This document shows, one piece after another, positions 33,826-44,200 of a stretch of 64,000 bases of DNA. The stretch is taken from the NCBI GenBank assembly GCA_041671045.1, contig JBAZCF010000004.1, forward strand, positions 129,566 through 193,565, written 5' to 3'. The position numbers were made by a program, and so were the translations under genes. The stretch is from Parachlamydiales bacterium (GTDB taxonomy: Bacteria; Chlamydiota; Chlamydiia; Chlamydiales; JABDDJ01). The notes beneath the pieces are model-generated. The model had not been told where the DNA came from, searched no databases, and was given only the letters and a program-made list of their open reading frames with translations. The number at the start of each line of letters is the position of its first letter. The stretch's first letter is position 1.

Positions 33826-34218
33826 ATGAAAAAGATAAATAAACCTTTGGCCGGAGCTTTTGATTTGCCTTCGTCTCAATTTGATAAAAGCATCCATTTT
33901 TACCAGTCCCTTTTCGGTTGGAAGTTTGTCCCTATGGTGAAAGAGGGGATAAGCGGTTACGAAATCAGTGGGGAAGAAGGCATACTTGGCACTCTTATAC
34001 CGATTAAAGACCCGGAGCAGCAAGCGACTATTTATATACGTGTAGAATCTGTGGATAAATTAAAAGAACTTGTCGAGCCATTGGGTGGATCGATTTCCCC
34101 CACATCTATGTCACTGCCGAGAGGGGGAAAGGCGTTATTGTTATTGGATGCCGATAAAAATCACATAGTAATTTGGGAAGAAAGGAATACGCAACCAACA
34201 TGGCCAATTTTTCGTTAA
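33826..34218 (+). CDS. VOC (glyoxalase/bleomycin-resistance fold) protein
   Basis: 130 residues forming one vicinal-oxygen-chelate domain. The typical N-terminal pattern (FDLPSSQFDKSIHFYQSLFGWKF) and a VESVDKLKELVEPLGGSI central stretch are seen, ending in LLLDADKNHIVIWEE. The metal-ligand positions are only partly clear (Glu or His in the last strand), so catalytic activity cannot be assumed. The nearest relatives would be the single-domain PhnB/glyoxalase-like proteins of broad function. Its end overlaps the start of the solute-binding gene, so the two are co-translated. Confidence 0.85.
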   Translation: MKKINKPLAGAFDLPSSQFDKSIHFYQSLFGWKFVPMVKEGISGYEISGEEGILGTLIPIKDPEQQATIYIRVESVDKLKELVEPLGGSISPTSMSLPRGGKALLLLDADKNHIVIWEERNTQPTWPIFR

Positions 34219-35009
34219 ATAATATTTTTGAGTACTATCGTAAGCCTTTTGTACGTATACCCTTGCTTATAATATTAGGGTTGTTAGTCCTATGGGGGAT
34301 TTTGCGTTCCTGCTCAGATGAAGCCATGAGAAAAGATTATTTCCGCATCGGCAGGGATGTGACGTGGTATCCATTAGACTTAGGCGGTAAAGAACAAAAC
34401 ATGGTGGGCTTTACCAATGATCTTTTTGATGAGATTTCCGGAATGGAGGATCTTCACCTGGAGATTTTTGATGTGACCTCGAAAAGTTTAATATTTGGGT
34501 TGGAACGCGGAAATTGGGAAGGAGCTCTTTCATCTATGCCTGCAGATGTCGTCAACCGTCAGAAATATGAGTTTTCAAAACCCTTATATATCCTAGGATA
34601 TGTTTTATTAGTTCCTATAGACTCTACAATCAAAAGCTTTGACGATATCGACGGCAAAATCATCGGTATATTAAAAGAACAAGCATTAGAATCTTCGATT
34701 GCACAGAAAGATGCTATATTTACACCCTATCCCCGTATTTCAAAAGCGATAGAGGACCTTTCAGCTAATCGGATCGATGCTGTGATCATTGATTTCGTGT
34801 CCTCTCAACGTTATCTACAAGGTGTATATTCCAAAAAAATTAAAATAGTGACCGCTCCTTCTCAAGAAGACTCCATTCGATTGGTAGCAAAAAAAGGGAC
34901 AAGCGGAGCTTATTTGATAAAACGCTTTGATGTGGGTTTGGAAAAAATGATTAGAGATGGCTCCTACGAAAAAATGCTCGTTAAGTGGAGCCTTGCTTCC
35001 CAACAATGA
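34200..35009 (+). CDS. Amino-acid-type solute-binding protein (family 3), membrane or lipid anchored
   Basis: About 269 residues. The start is placed at the ATG giving MANFSLNN (AAGGA 12 bases upstream); an ATG nine codons earlier is possible. A strongly hydrophobic segment (PLLIILGLLVLWGILRSC) ends in a cysteine that may be a lipidation site. The rest is a bacterial extracellular solute-binding domain: IGRDVTWYPLDL, then a two-lobed pattern with MVGFTNDLFDEI and VGLEKMIRDGSYEKMLVKW at the C-terminus. Family members bind amino acids such as glutamine or arginine; the ligand cannot be read from the sequence. No permease or ATPase gene is adjacent, which is odd for a transport component. The stop overlaps the TerC start (ATGA). 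Confidence 0.82.
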   Translation: MANFSLNNIFEYYRKPFVRIPLLIILGLLVLWGILRSCSDEAMRKDYFRIGRDVTWYPLDLGGKEQNMVGFTNDLFDEISGMEDLHLEIFDVTSKSLIFGLERGNWEGALSSMPADVVNRQKYEFSKPLYILGYVLLVPIDSTIKSFDDIDGKIIGILKEQALESSIAQKDAIFTPYPRISKAIEDLSANRIDAVIIDFVSSQRYLQGVYSKKIKIVTAPSQEDSIRLVAKKGTSGAYLIKRFDVGLEKMIRDGSYEKMLVKWSLASQQ

Positions 35010-35917
35010 TATTTTCTGCTGAAGTATACCCTTGGATCATATTCCATATTTTGATCATTATTGCTATTGCAATTGATCTGTTGGTATCTCCGAAGATGGA
35101 GGGGAAAAATGGAATCAAGTTTTCCCTTTACGCTAGCTTAGCTTGGATCACGGTAGCTGTTTTATATGGTTTTTGGATATGGGAAGAGCGTGGACCTATA
35201 GATGCATCCAACTACTTTACGGGGTATTTAGTTGAAAAGGCGCTAAGTGTGGACAACTTGTTTGTTTTCTTAGTGCTTTTCCGAACCTTCAAAACGCCAG
35301 AGAAATACCGACGGAAAGTTCTATTCTGGGGGGTCATTGGTGCTGTCCTCATGCGTGCTATCTTTATCTTCGTTGGCATAGCCCTCATTAAGGAGTTTAG
35401 CTGGATATTAGATATCTTTGCAGTCTTCTTACTTGTAATGTCTTACAAGCTGTTATTTAAAGATGAACAGGGTGAAATTCCCAAGGTTGTAGATTGGCTT
35501 CAAAGTAGGCTTAGGGTGACATCGGGTTATCGCAATGGACATTGGTTAGTGAAAGAAAATGGTAAGTTGTATGCTACACCACTCCTTGTTGTGCTATTAG
35601 CGATTGAATTAACGGATGTTGTTTTTGCCATAGATTCCATTCCGGCTGTCATGGGGATTACGCAAGACCCTTATATTGTCTATACGTCTAATATTTTTGC
35701 TGTGCTTGGTCTGAGGGCCTTGTATTTCGCTATGAGTTCTTTACTGGAGCTATTCCATTATCTGAATCAGGGATTGGCAATTATTCTCTTTTTCATCGCA
35801 GTTAAAATTTTCATGGAAGGGTACTATCACGTTCCTAATCTTATTTCTCTAAGTATTGTAGCTTTGGTATTAACTTTGAGTGCTGTAGCTTCATTAGTTT
35901 TTCCTAAAAAGGAATAA
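35006..35917 (+). CDS. terC: TerC/Alx family integral membrane protein
   Basis: 303 residues, start at the ATG that overlaps the previous stop by 4 bases. About seven to nine hydrophobic helices are evident, including the conserved acidic ones: YLVEKALSVDNLFVFLVLF and LLAIELTDVVFAIDSIPAV, the two TerC signature stretches with paired Asp residues inside the membrane, then YTSNIFAVLGLRALYFA. Members export manganese or contribute to tellurite resistance and insertion of secreted proteins' metals. A role in Mn2+ export is likely but not provable here. No other ter genes are present. Confidence 0.93.
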   Translation: MIFSAEVYPWIIFHILIIIAIAIDLLVSPKMEGKNGIKFSLYASLAWITVAVLYGFWIWEERGPIDASNYFTGYLVEKALSVDNLFVFLVLFRTFKTPEKYRRKVLFWGVIGAVLMRAIFIFVGIALIKEFSWILDIFAVFLLVMSYKLLFKDEQGEIPKVVDWLQSRLRVTSGYRNGHWLVKENGKLYATPLLVVLLAIELTDVVFAIDSIPAVMGITQDPYIVYTSNIFAVLGLRALYFAMSSLLELFHYLNQGLAIILFFIAVKIFMEGYYHVPNLISLSIVALVLTLSAVASLVFPKKE

Positions 35918-35975
35918 CTAGTATCTGTTTTAAATAAATATGTATATTTATCTTAACAATTTATTAATAATTATT

Positions 35976-35984
35976 TGTTATAAT
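35976..35984 (+). promoter_or_regulatory. Extended -10 promoter for the 36011 gene
   Basis: TGTTATAAT: a perfect TATAAT (35979-35984) with the TGn extension, 26 bases before the ATG, inside a very AT-rich leader (35920-36010). Confidence 0.5.
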
Positions 35985-36010
35985 TATTTATTTTAACAAA
36001 TGAATTGATT

Positions 36011-38224
36011 ATGACTAATAATATTGCTTGGATCAGTGCAGCAGGAAATGGGATAGCTAAGGGCGCCCTTGTGTCTCAAGCTCAGAGCAATGAAAAGGTT
36101 TTTTTCCAGGGAAGAAGCTATTATCTGGCCAGCCTTTATCAGCAAGCAGGTGTTTGGCAAACTTTTAATCAGTTCTCTGAGATTTTGGGGACTCTATTTC
36201 AAAATACGGTTGTATCTTCGCCCATCCAATTCTCCCTTTCCACGCTTTCGTATGCTGCTCATGCTTTGATCTTCTTTAGCGCTATGATGAAGAACTCTGA
36301 AATTTCTACAGGAACTTCAGTCTGTGATGCACCCTACCATATTATAAAAAATGAAATTAGCTATCAGAATTTCCATAAACTAAGGCAGCTTACAAATGCC
36401 ACTGTCAAGCATGCCGGAAATGTGATTCAAGCAGGGCAAATTGCGATTGCAGCCTTTAAATTCTACCAAGGATTCCAGGTTGAGGCGATAGCTTCCGCTG
36501 CATTAATTGGCATAGGCTTATTGGATAGGAACAATCGACTTGGACAAAGAGTAAGCAAACTATTTAATCAGTGCCTTCCGTCTTTGTCCGCTATAGGCGT
36601 TTTAGTATCTTTAAGTCCCGTAGCATTAAAACTTGCAGCTGGGGCAATTTTGATAAATGAGCTTATTCCTGGGATTATCCGTTTCCTCAGAAACACTATG
36701 GATAAAGCAGTACATGGATACTATATTACCTATGGCGGGTACTATCCGCATCTTAAAACATTAGCCTCCTCCAAATCTAATGAACTCAGTCAAGATCTGG
36801 ACTTAAGCATTTGTAAAAAGGATGTTGAAATTGATTTCAAACATTTGGGTGTAGTGCCTACTCTGGATGTAGATACTACCGGGGCCTCCTTCGAAGATTT
36901 TAAGGAGTGCTTCAAAGGAATAGATTGGGAGGATGAAGACAACTTTAAAGTCCTTGAAGAATCCATTCTGAATGATAAAGCGACCATCGAATATTTTGTC
37001 GAGTTGTTTAGTCTTACTCCCCCCAATGTGATGAATACGATCATCCGAACAGAAAGATCCTTTGTGAAGAAGGCGGGCGAAGAGAATAGACCGTTATTTA
37101 GTCTAAATCCTGAGAAACCCGATTTTAGACCTGAAGGTAAACGCTTTTTGATTGAAAGAGCGCGCCTGAAATTAGCACTCTTTGTTCAAAATCTAGAAGG
37201 TGGTAGTCGGCCTGCAGGAGATCTTAGAAGTATCGATGAGATGAAAGAGCGTGCTTTGCAAGTTGTTGCCTTTCTTAAATATATGCCTCAGGAAACCGCG
37301 GAACAGAGGGACCTGAAGAGAAAAATTATTCTCGAATTAGCTATGAACGGTAGCGACTATTCATTCTTCATGATGCAACAATCCATAAATCGTTGCTATA
37401 GTATGGTGATCACTAATACGGCACAGAAGTGTACATCCCTAAAAACACGATTGCAGCAGTGTTTACAGCAGAAAAGAATGGAGATTGTCCATACATGGTA
37501 TGATCGGATCCAAGAATATGCACCGATAAACTTTGGAAGTTTTTTGGGATTCAATATCATGTCCGATGTGCATATCTACAACGAGTTTTACAGTTTTATA
37601 CAACCGGGGTTAGGGTTGGATGAGAGTAATATTGGGCAAGATCGTACTGTAGAGTATATCCCTCCTTTAGGATATTTTGTCAGAACATTATTTCCCTATT
37701 ATAGGCACGCATTTTTCTCACCTTCTCCTTGGAGTAAAGAAGACGCTATTGAACTGAATAAAACTACTTTAGACGTCATGAAAGCAGCTATGACTTCGTT
37801 AAAATTTACTGCATTCGGAAATGAAGAGCAGGGGTATTTTTCTAGAGGATGGACCCTCTTAAAAGGTATATATACTGTTCCACGTGATGCTTTTAGATTA
37901 ATTAACGCAACGATTTTTCTATATTTTGAAGCGATTGCCGGTCAATATCGCTATGATAAAGAAACCATTTTGCAGGTTTATAATGAGAATCTAGGCAAAG
38001 CCTTCACCCAGGCTGAGTATGATGAATGGTGGGAAAAAAGGCTGGAGTTCAATCTTATGAAAGACCGGCTTCTTACTGAGAAGGCTAAAGATCCCGAAAA
38101 GTTTGTTATTCTTATGTTTATGAAAATGGATATGCTGAAAAGACGCTGGATACCTAGAGAGATTGTGGCATTCGATTTGAAGAGCAACATATCCGAAGAT
38201 GTCACAAACTATGTGACAGGCTGA
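36011..38224 (+). CDS. Hypothetical protein with hydrophobic N-terminal half, 737 aa
   Basis: No family recognised. The start is the ATG of MTNNIAWIS; a TTG two codons earlier is in frame. Several hydrophobic segments lie in the first 230 residues (ALIFFSAMM, AIASAALIGIGLLD, LSAIGVLVSLSPVALKLAAGAILI, the last about 24 residues long). They could form a paired-helix membrane anchor of the sort found in chlamydial inclusion-membrane proteins. The remaining ~500 residues are soluble, helical and rich in charged residues. No catalytic motif is apparent. The gene has a good extended -10 promoter and converges with the first giant gene, leaving an 11-bp gap. Whether it is an Inc-like protein is inference from the hydrophobicity alone. 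Confidence 0.78.
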   Translation: MTNNIAWISAAGNGIAKGALVSQAQSNEKVFFQGRSYYLASLYQQAGVWQTFNQFSEILGTLFQNTVVSSPIQFSLSTLSYAAHALIFFSAMMKNSEISTGTSVCDAPYHIIKNEISYQNFHKLRQLTNATVKHAGNVIQAGQIAIAAFKFYQGFQVEAIASAALIGIGLLDRNNRLGQRVSKLFNQCLPSLSAIGVLVSLSPVALKLAAGAILINELIPGIIRFLRNTMDKAVHGYYITYGGYYPHLKTLASSKSNELSQDLDLSICKKDVEIDFKHLGVVPTLDVDTTGASFEDFKECFKGIDWEDEDNFKVLEESILNDKATIEYFVELFSLTPPNVMNTIIRTERSFVKKAGEENRPLFSLNPEKPDFRPEGKRFLIERARLKLALFVQNLEGGSRPAGDLRSIDEMKERALQVVAFLKYMPQETAEQRDLKRKIILELAMNGSDYSFFMMQQSINRCYSMVITNTAQKCTSLKTRLQQCLQQKRMEIVHTWYDRIQEYAPINFGSFLGFNIMSDVHIYNEFYSFIQPGLGLDESNIGQDRTVEYIPPLGYFVRTLFPYYRHAFFSPSPWSKEDAIELNKTTLDVMKAAMTSLKFTAFGNEEQGYFSRGWTLLKGIYTVPRDAFRLINATIFLYFEAIAGQYRYDKETILQVYNENLGKAFTQAEYDEWWEKRLEFNLMKDRLLTEKAKDPEKFVILMFMKMDMLKRRWIPREIVAFDLKSNISEDVTNYVTG

Positions 38225-38235
38225 TGGACGTTATT

Positions 38236-41200
38236 TTAGTTAGGGACAACCTGTAATTTGTTTTTGGTAAAATGCAGTAGTTTCTTGCACATGGATATTA
38301 TAATTTGAGTATCCTGATCTAGGAGAGGGGCGTTCTTTAACTTTAAGTCGAGTTTTACTTTAAGTTCAGAAATACCCGCAATAGTTAAAAGCTTAGGCTC
38401 ATCAATGAAGGATTTCAGTAGATTCAATGCAAGCCCGTCTCCATTCATTAAACTTTCTACCCATAATTTAAGGCATGCATTTTGCTTGTTCTGGTCTAGG
38501 TAAAGTTCATTATTATCTTCTGTTTCCTTCCAAAGAAATGAGGTTAAAATCATCCAGCCTCTTAATTTAGGTTCGATATCTCCAGGGGTATTAAGCAAGG
38601 AAATTTGATTTAATAGTAAATATTCAAAATAATTTTGTAATTGATGCGAATCTTCAATCCCCTTAAATACCTGGGTTTCAATACAGATATCTAAAATTGC
38701 CAGCAGCTCAAGTTCAATTCGGTCCTCTATTTCTCTATCTTTAGGTTTAGTTTGAATAAGTTTAGAGAGGATTTTCATCAATTTTTGTTTTAGCTGATCA
38801 TATTTGAATATTTGTATGTGCTGTTTATCAAGAAAATGAAAAAGTCCTTTGCAGGCTGCATGAGGGATATAGTCTGATATGTCCAGCATCCGAAGGAGAG
38901 TATTAAAAATATAAGCATACATCTCAACGAGGCCGGGGGAGTCTGCTTTATAAAGATATGTTTGTAATCCTGCTAGCAGGCACATATGGATGTAAACATT
39001 TCCCCAACACTCCCTTGCTGTAGTATAAGTCCATATATTGACAAAGGCAGTACCTGCTTCATTTATTATTTCTTTCTGCGATCGACTATTCCAATCTAAC
39101 AATGCGAAAGAGATGTTAGGGGTTATCCCTTTGATGTTATAGATCCTATTGCATTCGAAAATAAGGTTTGACATACAATAGAGTAGAGAATACTTGTCCA
39201 CTGATTTTGAATTAAATATCTTACTCTGCATTTCTTTATATTTATTAATATTAGTATCTTCTCCGAGGCGATGGATTTCGAAATTCATCAATAGAATGTT
39301 GTAGGCTAAGTAGAGTCCTTTACCGTGTCTAGGAGTATGCGTTAGCATTTTTTGAAATAATGAAAATGCAGCAGCTGTATGTTTCTTTTCATTAGCGGGA
39401 TAGCGGTGCGCTTGATCTATTTCAGTTTCCAAAAGCAGGAGAAGGAATGCGAATTTTGGATCGTTTACCCAATAGTACCTGCTTAGGCTTCCCGGCTTAT
39501 AAATGGATGAGAAGTGAATAGAAATATTCTGGGTCAGTGTATTGACTACACTGCATATCACATTTTGGTTGTAATAGGATGCATCGCCGGAAGAGTTTTC
39601 AACCAATAGTTCGGCAATATGTTTAAATACAAAATAGCTTTTGTTCGTGGAATGATGGACGATTACCTTCGGATTGCTAAGAACTTTCCTCTTAAAAAGC
39701 ACATTAGCAAATGTTTTTGCACGTAAATTAAAGCCGGAATCTGACAAGGAGATTAGGAACAAATGAACAAGGACTTCAAGTTTATATCTGAAGCCATTGC
39801 TGTAGGAGGGATCATACATATTTATACTTAAACAGTATCCCATGGCATTTTCTATCAATTCTTTTATTTTAGAATTATTTGCCGGAGTTTGCTGCTGTTC
39901 TCTAAGCTTGCAAATACTTTCAAGGGGAATTAACAATTGAACGAGGATTTGGGAGTTGCATGAGGGTGGTGGTTTATTTTCTATAATGCAGGAACTAATA
40001 TGTTCGTGCATACTCTGGGGAAGGATGTCTAAGAGGCTCCGCGGATTAGCAAAAACTTTGCTGGGATGATTAATACTGCAGTGCACTAAGCGGGAACATT
40101 CAATGGATAAATAGGTATCATTCGCTAGTGTAAAGATATTTCTAAAAGAAGTTTTTCTCTCTTCCATAGTTCCATATTTCATTGTAGAAGCGAATATAGA
40201 ATTCAGAAAGTGGCTGAAAATAGGGAGGAGGTTATCGCTAAGTGGGGAGGCTTCAATGATTGCAGCATAGATTTTCTCTACAGTCATTTCGATGAAATTA
40301 GGCCACTCAATGGGGTTATTAAGATTAATAGTATTTAAAAAGAACTCCACCTCTTTGAACAGAATTTCTGTCTCCAGAGTAGTATCCGGGGGGTTATGGG
40401 AAACAAGAACCGCAAATTTTTGGAAACCAAGGCATAGAAGGTTTGTGCCTAAAGTAAAATTTATCCCGGTACGATGGGAAGGGTGTATTTGCAAGAAATA
40501 GAAAAGTGATTTTGTCAATCTAGACATGGCGACAGGCTTGCAGGTATTAGGGAGAAGCTCGCAAATGGTAGTGTAAACATTTGAAAAAGTGTTTACATCG
40601 GTGTTTTCAAAGTCCCTAAAAGCGAAATAATAAAGCCTGTGAATCGAACGGCTTAAGCAAGCAGGATGTGATTTACGTAAATAATGAAATGTAAGCCAGA
40701 AAGAGGAGATGTTTTCTTCAAAAGTGGTGAGTCTAATTTCTTGACTGTCTGTATCTAAGTTATTTAAGAAGAAGCTCAAAAGGCGATGATATTCATTATT
40801 CAAAGGATAGAGCTGATTTTTCAAACACAAAGATAATATGCCCACAGCGATAGGGATAACTCTGCGGCATAACTTCTCATCATCCATAGCAGGATGAAAG
40901 AAAAGCCTTTCGAGTAAGTCTTTAAGAACACTTATATAATCTAAGTTATCCTTCAGGGCATTATAATACTTAAGATTTAACTGGAAGAGGTAGTCTATGA
41001 ATGCAATTTGACTTTGTGCACCAGTAAGATCATAACATTGCTCAAGTGCATCTAAAGTTTTTTTATCAAGATCTTGTGCGTTTCCACTGTTTAAATTGTA
41101 ATATTGCGACGGGGTTAAAAATCCTTTAGGGCTTAATAATACATCTAAGAAAAGATTGTTCAACTGATTCATATGACTAGGCATATCTTTGAAAGGACTG

Positions 41201-44200
41201 AAGGTAATTTCAAAATCGGTATGTATTTTAATTTGCTGAGTAAAATCACGTGAAGCCAAAATACGGGATACAGTTACCTCCACAGCAGCCTGGATTAACT
41301 TAAAAGCTTCTGTAAATAATAGAGGGTGGTTATTGAAATAGATAATGAGATGCATCATCAGGGCATCATAGAAAGGGTCTGTGTGGGAATGGGCGGAATG
41401 GAGCATGTCAAACAAGGTATTATACCATAATGAATCCAAGCGGGCTTGTACTGATTTGCCTAAGGCCTTATGCAGTAAAGGAAAAATATAGGGACAGTTT
41501 ATGACTGCAGAAAGAGGTGCAGTTTCTTCTAAAATATTAAAAACGTAAGGTGCAAGTATTTTAGGGATCTCTTTAATATATTTTGCACAGTAGGAGGATA
41601 TAAAACTGATTTGAATTTCTTTTGCTTTTTGAATGTCCCCATTTTGGAAGGTTGCTTGGACGATCCAAGGGAAAAATCCTGCAAGAACAGTCTGTTTATA
41701 GAGGGCTTTTGATTTTTCAAAGATCTTAAAAAGATGGATGGCTAATTGCGCATCTAGTTTCTTTGGCCATTTTGTAGCATTGTCGAAGAGAAGGTCTATG
41801 GATTGTTTATTGTATTTAGGATGCTTTTCAACCGTTATTAAAATATATGCGCAGCACACAATCAATACATTTTGATAGTTCTTCTGAAAAGCAAGCGGAA
41901 TAAGAACTTGTAAAATAGAATGTTGCAGCGCAGGTTTAAATTTATAGCGTCCTGCCTCGTTAAGCACTTCAAGAATAAAATCTTCGGAAGAAGCTTCTGT
42001 GCATTGGAAAAGTCTACAAAGGATATTTCTTCTTTTGTCAGGAGGAATCGTTGTCTCAGCACGGAGACACTTAAATAGGTCTTTAAGGCTGTCAAATAAA
42101 CTTATGAGTTCTGAAGGTGCATGAAGGCCAAGTGCCACAATAGTTTGATTTGATGTTGGCTGGGAAGATGTCTTCCAAATTGCGAACGTATGGACTGCTA
42201 GAGTTTTTTTTCCTTTGTGTTCAACCCATTTCCACAAGCAATCCCAATCGGAGCCGTTCAAAAGAGGCGCGTACTTTTTTATGAGATCCGGCATTTTGGG
42301 GTGGGTAAAAGTAAAATCTGCCCAAAGTGTTCTAAGAGAGATAATTTTGCTTTCATCCGAAGATGTTTCATTATTAGAATCCAGCAGGTAAACGATTAAC
42401 TGGTTATAGTCATTATTTTTCAGGGCTTCGCTTAAATTATATTCGTAGTGTTTCGTTATGCGTTTGTCATTAGGAAATAGGTGTTTGATCGAAGTGAGGA
42501 ATTTCCAAGGGATGAGATTATTGCCATTCAATAGTAAAGAAATAATCTTTAATAGGGGTTCGTACTCGTCAGTCTTAGCAGCACTTTTCTGAATATTTTG
42601 TTTCTGTGCAGCGCGTACAACCAGCAGGTGCAGAGCAGGGTCATCAGGTATTTTCTCCATAAATGCCAGCATAAGACTAAAAGTTTCACAATTGCTAAAT
42701 GAAGGAGTGGCATTTGCCGTTTGGAACCACTCTAAGTAAACATTTGGATTAGCTGAAATCTGCTGTAGGGCTAGGGAAATATATAATTCTCTTTGGGATG
42801 TCGAGAAAGTCTTCATTCTATTGTAAAGGCTTATGAAAGTGGGATTAGCAACTGTAACATTCTTAGAGGCCTCGATTTGGAGCGCTTCCAGCAGGCAGTC
42901 TGTTTTTAACTCTTCATAAACTAATAAAGCGTTTTCCTGATGAAGTTTTGCATCGTCTCTATGTCTTGCGGAAAGTAGTAGATGATTGGAAAAAGCAGAC
43001 CATTCCTTGGACGCTGGTGTATGTGCTTTCAAAGTGGCCAGAGTTTTTGCTATGGCTGTGGATAGATTTAGTGATTCAAGAGTGTCTTCTGTTACCAATG
43101 TACGGGCAATTTCTAGAAATAGAACGTAATTAGATTCATTGATCAGATTGCTATCCCTTTTCAGGGCAGGTGTTAGTAGGGGTGTTAATGAAAAACTATT
43201 TCCCACGTTCTGAAGAAATTTTATCGTTTCATTTCTCAGCAGATCAATTGCAGTGACATCCTTAAATAAAGGGTGACTTTGAGCCTTCAAAAGAAGAGCA
43301 TATAGTTTAGGTGCAGAGGGTTGTATTTCGGTGAACTTTTCGATGATTTTCAAGATGACACGATATACTTCTAAATTATTTTCTGAGGGGATCGGAGTTA
43401 CCGAAAGCCAATCCGTAGCCATTTCTGATAAGGCATAAAGGCATCTTTTAGATATAACTTCAGGTGTTTCATCATCTAATAAGATGAAAAGACGCCTCCA
43501 ATAGTTTAAATAAGATGGCACGAGCTGTTTGAAAAGCCTGCTCTTGAATATTTCTACAACGGATGCAAATTCATTTTTCCAGGGAAATTTCGATCCCAAT
43601 TTTGATATTTCATCGGCAAGCAAAATGCCTTGTCGACAAGATTCTTCCAACTGTTGGGGATTTTGACTATTGAATGTCTTTTTTAATTTAATGAAAGCTT
43701 TTAGATAGTTGTCTCGAAGGGGTGCCTCCTCAAAGGAAACGTTAATCGTCCGATGTGAACATAAATCATATAATTTGCACCAACAGGAAATCTTATGTGA
43801 TGCACTAGTCATAAGGAGTCTAAGTTTATCGGATAGATATTTTAAGGAAGTTGTATCTAACGTCCCTTGGTTTACAGCAGTCTGCAATTCATCAATAGCG
43901 GTTTCAGGATAGTAAAAAAGCATCCTGCAGATGAACCTCAGTTCAAATGCGGGTTTTTCAATCAGCTGGACCCTCCACAGTTCAAACGCAAATGCACTGA
44001 GTTGCGGGTCTCCGCTATAGGCAAGAGCAAGCATCCAACCCTGAGGAGTACACTGTATTAAATACCCTAAAATGACGGAATGCATATGTTTCGGGCTGAC
44101 TGATAATAATAACGATTTTCCGACTTGTATTGCTGTTTCACGTATCAGAGGATGATTTGCATTCATCACATGCGGAAGTATAGTCATGCATAAGATTTCT

